Of a DNA stretch of 64,000 nt, positions 59,860 through 64,000 are shown piece by piece; positions within the stretch are counted from its first letter, which is position 1; every line of letters starts with the position of its first letter. A program made the translations under genes and the position numbers. The stretch spans positions 124,001 to 188,000 of the forward strand of contig JAZARR010000008.1 of assembly GCA_037389465.1 (NCBI GenBank), in the 5' to 3' direction. The notes under the pieces are model-generated. The model was given only the letters and a program-made list of their open reading frames with translations. It did not search any database and had not been told where the DNA came from. The DNA comes from Baylisascaris procyonis. Lineage: Eukaryota; Nematoda; Chromadorea; Rhabditida; Ascarididae.

Positions 59860-62800
59860 TTATTTATTTATTTATTTATATTTATATGTTCACATACATG
59901 CACACACAGATACACACGCAGACGCACAGACACCCTAAAAGCGTATGCAGAGTTTGATGGGAGTAGTTCAATAGATCATGGCAAGTGAAAACAGCAACGC
60001 AGTATGCCACGAAAGCTAGCATAAGCAGTAAGACATTTTGACGAACCAGTTCTAGCACTGAGCTATGGCAACCCCCTTCTCCCACCTTCCTCCCCGTCCA
60101 CTCTCCTCCCCCTCCTACCCTCTTTCCCTACTTCTTCGTCCATCCTAAGTGCTCAGCACCTAGTTGTAAGCACACAAATTATCAAAGACACACAAAATAT
60201 GGTGTGATCTCATAATTTACATTCTTCGATATCACTCACAGTTAAGCACTTTTCATTATGGAATATAATGACGCAAAACCTCACTAACAATAATAACACA
60301 AGCTGAAAGCTAAATGTTGTTAGATCTTCGTGTGCTGGAATTTCATTTGCCAACGTCAAGATTTATTTCGACTGAAATTTCATATAAGATAAATTGTCCT
60401 ACGATAGAAAGAAAGGAATAGAGGAATCGAGAGAAACTCTTATCCCCTTTCCTCTTATTTCTCTTCTCTTCCACTGAAAAAATTAATAAATTTGGATGGA
60501 TTTCAATAAAAATTAAGAAGACAGTTCTTTTTAAACTCTATAAAATTTTATTTGCCTTTTTTCGAAATCACTATTCACTTATGCTGTTCATTGAATCTTG
60601 CTTGCTTCATTTAGCAGCTCGTTCCTCAAAAGGAGAAGATTCCGAGGGTGTTATTGGATGAGGTATGAAGAGCAATTTTTATGTACTATACAACCGACTG
60701 AGATATATGCTCTATGTCCTAAAAAGCACATGTTGTATTTTTTTACACTCATGTTGTTTCACTTTTTTTAGCGAGATAATAATATTTGAAGAAGGGACTT
60801 TTTCTCTGCATTGTATTTTTGAATTCCATGTATTTTCCTTTTCATTACACAATACTAATTCCTTGAATGTTTTTGCCGATTGAAGAAAAAACTAAGTGGA
60901 AAAAAAGATTTACTTTAATGCCAATAACACTATTCTTCTATCAAATTCTGCTGATATTACACACTTTATTTATAGCCTTTATTTTCGTTTCCATGTGATC
61001 TTATTGAAGATCGACCGCTTGTTTCACGTCTTATGCCCACGCACTGATCAACCACCGCAGATGGAGGCATCATTCATACTGAGTCAAATAAATGAAATAA
61101 ATACACTTTACTTGTGGAAATAACAAAAATTCATATTTCATCATATTTTAAGAGGAAATATTGAGATAAAAATTGCATTACATTGATATCGACAATGAAA
61201 ATTCATTTTTAATATATTCATTAAGATCATACTTGAAGAATAGCTAATTTCATTTTGACGCATATCCATTTATTCAACATGCAAATATGCGCCAGAAGTG
61301 TGCCTTATAATTGTATCCATTCCTCTACCCTCCCCTTCCTCCAGAGGTCATATTCACCATATGCATATCTCGCCAACAATCGTCTTCGTCGTGGAATTGA
61401 GGGCTGCGTAGATTTGTGGTGTAATAAGCGTTACTCTTTCTTGTGTATCGTCAAACGATTCACATCTCACAAAAGGCGGAAACTGAAAATGGCCACTTGG
61501 TCAGTTGCTCTTTGCTTGTATCCTCACATCGATGCGTCTATAAGCAAACAAATTCAATGTGCGTTCGTCCAAAAATAGTTTATTGTCGGGTTGATGATGG
61601 TCGAGCTGTTGTGTAATGCGCGTGTTCTAAGAATTATCGCCAAACGGCTGTCCAATAGATTCACCCAAAAGTTTCCGCTTTGTAAAGCATTTCTTTGTTA
61701 CATTTCACAAAACGTCCAACTCATTGCCCATTGTCCACGAATTCGAGATAAATGCGCATTGCAATGTTAGTGGTTTGAATAATGTTGGATTACCACACAA
61801 CATTGGCCATCTATTCAACAACAACACTATGAGAGTATAACACTTTCGAACGATTATATCGCTACACTAGTTTCTTAATTAATATTAATAAATAAGTAAT
61901 ATATTTCTATTATATATGAGAATCTCGAGTATTTCACTGAATATATAATAAAATGAAAAGTTGAAATTCAAAAGTAAAAGAATAGATAGGTACTATGTTT
62001 ATGTTATTATCGAACCGTTCTCGGTTAAATTGTGCAGGATTCATTGTTATGAAGTATAGCTTTGTCGCGATGGGATTTGCATGGATAATGGAAGATGGCG
62101 GTGAGCGTTCTTTACAAGTTTACAAGTTTCTATCTATAAATACTTAAGTTTTTGATGGTGATTGCACAATTATAACCCAAAAAACTTTACAACTTCTGCA
62201 TTTTCGTTACCTTATTTACTAAATACTTCAATTTGCTCTTTTTTAGGTGTGAGAAATTACGAAACAACACGAGGTAAAGCATTAAGCCTTTCATGCAAGA
62301 AAGTGCTCTCTCCTCCCCCCCCCCCCCCCCCGCCACCTATCAAAAAACGAATGAATGTATATCCGTTTCACTTGTTTTGCTTCACCTTTAATATATCCCA
62401 TTCCTCAAAAAAAAGCACTTAGGTTGAACCTTTTTAAATATATAGATCCCTCCTAAGAAATGCTCTTATGAATTCTATAGAACTTTTAGGAATTAGAGTT
62501 AGATTTAGTAATTATAGAAAGGAAATTGAATACATAGATCCCTTTTAGCTTGTGGTATTTCATAAGAGCGAGATGCAGGTAGTTTTCAAAGAGCGGATAT
62601 GCACTTGTGCTTGCAAGTTGAAGCAAAATGAGCGTTCCCTAGCGTTGAGATGTACTTTTCGAGTATTCACTGTGTTTAGGCAGCAATAGCAACCGAAGAG
62701 CGATATGCACATGTGCTGCACAATTGTCGATGCTTCTTCGTGCTGCACAGCTCCGGCATGACCGACCAACATCACTTTACAATATTTTACATTCCCTCCC

Positions 62801-63247
62801 TCTCCCCTTACCATCCCATACATCCTCTACTGACCTCTACGCTCTCAAAGCGAATATTGGTGATCACAATGACCAATGTCCACTGTTGATCTCCATAGTG
62901 ACTGATGTCCACTCTTTCACCTCATTTATTTAAATTAATCGAATGATAAACAACATTGTATTACTTTCATTTTAGCTATCTGAGAGGACTTAACGAATAG
63001 CGACAGTTGAAACGATTGCTATTCTATTCCACATTAAAATTCTACCTTTAAAATTCGGTGACATAGAAGAAAATATTAAATTCTGCTTCAAACCATTACA
63101 AAAATTCATGTGACTCTCCAAAGCAATGAAAAATATTCATCAATTAAGTGAAGATTCCATAAAATTTTCTATAAAAAACTCTTGCGTGTGGTTTTAAAAT
63201 TCTGATCGTATAGCGATGAAACAGGAAATTGGATGAAAATTCGAAAG
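55894..63247 (+). CDS. Fragmentary plus-strand gene, unrecognised, running off the right edge
   Basis: Candidate exons are 55894-55969 (after TTGATTTCAG), 59271-59350, 60618-60662, 62038-62100, 62247-62273 and 63225-63247. Phases agree from the first to the third and from the fourth to the sixth. A linking exon between 60662 and 62038 is missing; open sequence after the acceptor at 61344 is one candidate. Peptides: CPKAGKHIKMCEYEKQKEAE, FGKTGPDQLKNNEIAGAQR, LVPQKEKIPRVLLDE, MKYSFVAMGFAWIMEDGG, VRNYETTR and NWMKIRK. The donors at 62101, 62274 and 63248 are strong (GTGAGC, GTAAAG, GTGAGT). I do not recognise the family. Some exons may be chance open stretches, and 55894-55983 could instead be a terminal exon ending at TAG 55981. 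Confidence 0.3.
59811..59886. repeat. Compound (TA)n(TTTA)n microsatellite
   Basis: About 44 bp of TA followed by about 30 bp of TTTA repeats. Confidence 0.97.
62315..62331. repeat. Poly(C) run
   Basis: Seventeen consecutive C residues, which is rare in this AT-rich context. It lies between two candidate micro-exons. Length may be unreliable in assembly. Confidence 0.9.
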
Positions 63248-63344
63248 GTGAGTCTATGGAAAAGTGAAATGTTAGCGCATTTACTAAACTATACGAAGAA
63301 GCTTCATTAAGTTGACGATCGAAGGGTCACACAGCAAACAGATA

Positions 63345-63360
63345 CACACACACACACACA
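63345..63360. repeat. Short (CA)n tract
   Basis: Eight CA dinucleotides. Confidence 0.85.
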
Positions 63361-64000
63361 AACGCACGCAAAAGACTAACACAAACGTTATGTACACCGG
63401 ACGGTGGTCACTACTCATTTCGCATACCAACATCCGTTTACATCTTCATAACGTGTTGGCTTACATTGTCCTATTCTCAATCCTCTTTTAGCAGTAAACC
63501 TATGCGCACATAGCAAATACCATCATAACTCTACATACTCACTCCATCGTATATTCAAAAATTCATCATAAAAATTTGATAGAAATCAGTATAAGAAATT
63601 TAGATGAACCATAGACAAATATACATGTCGAAATTTAAATAACACCTGAACAAACCTTTAAATGACGTCACTAAATTACTAACGGTAGCTCAATAATAAT
63701 TATAAATTAGCTAATATACCATTCGGAGTATTCAGGAGTTGACGAAAATATTTCTGAGATAATTTTTCCTCTTAAGACATTAAAGCTAACATTTTGAAGT
63801 GATGAATCAATGTTTCGCTTTTTATTTTCACCAATTACCTTATACTCTAAACTGCTTAAAGATTTATTATATTTGTGTAGGTATATATTTTGCAAAAAAG
63901 AAAGTAATAAAAAAACAATATTATTATTACAAATGAATATATAACATTTGCATCATTATTAAATTGAGAAAAAAGATTAACAATAAATAAAATAAAAATG

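Noticed and set aside
61255..61578. 107-codon plus-strand open frame
   Set aside because: Part of it after the acceptor at 61344 might be an exon, but no donor of fitting phase is clear, so it is not listed as a gene of its own.

Overview
The window looks like a nematode nuclear chromosome segment. It is AT-rich. Genes are split into short exons, typically 25 to 400 bp, with GTAAG/GTGAG-like donors and TTTCAG/TTTTAG-like acceptors. Several start codons sit within about 25 bp of a splice acceptor that has no coding exon in front of it, as expected for spliced-leader trans-splicing. Long (TA)n and (TTTA)n tracts are scattered through introns and spacers. Introns of several hundred bp to a few kb suggest a parasitic lineage rather than Caenorhabditis; that is inference. 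All gene models were built by hand from splice signals, reading-frame phase and protein sense.

Left part, plus strand (1-23.8 kb). The 3' part of an unrecognised gene (1-7592) has charged, acidic and Ser/Arg-rich segments and a possible membrane helix. A nine-exon gene (8746-14994) encodes a 489-residue WD40-type protein. A third gene (16390-23759) encodes a likely secreted or membrane protein with a signal peptide, a Thr/Val-rich mucin-like exon built from 36-bp repeats, and a transmembrane helix.

Middle part, minus strand (26.2-50.5 kb). Three genes read right to left: a five-exon F-box protein gene (50471-46763), a complete fifteen-exon MCM10 gene (44402-31723) and a complete four-exon SUB1/PC4 gene (29288-26175). 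MCM10 is the replication-initiation factor that helps activate the CMG helicase and recruit polymerase alpha. SUB1/PC4 is a single-stranded-DNA-binding transcription coactivator. They lie on the same strand 2.4 kb apart. Both models are supported by family motifs in the right order and by unbroken phase across every junction.

Right part (50.5-64 kb). This is gene-poor. It holds a few well-bounded plus-strand exons (55894-63247), including micro-exons of 27 and 23 bp, that may belong to one gene running off the right edge.

Repeats include five (TA)n tracts, a (TTTA)n tract, a purine-rich degenerate minisatellite in a MCM10 intron, several recent-looking tandem duplications, a dispersed element pair of about 128 bp (44467 and 53646) and an exact 35-bp direct repeat flanking a (TA)n tract. 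I saw no convincing tRNA, rRNA, CRISPR array, transposase or viral gene.
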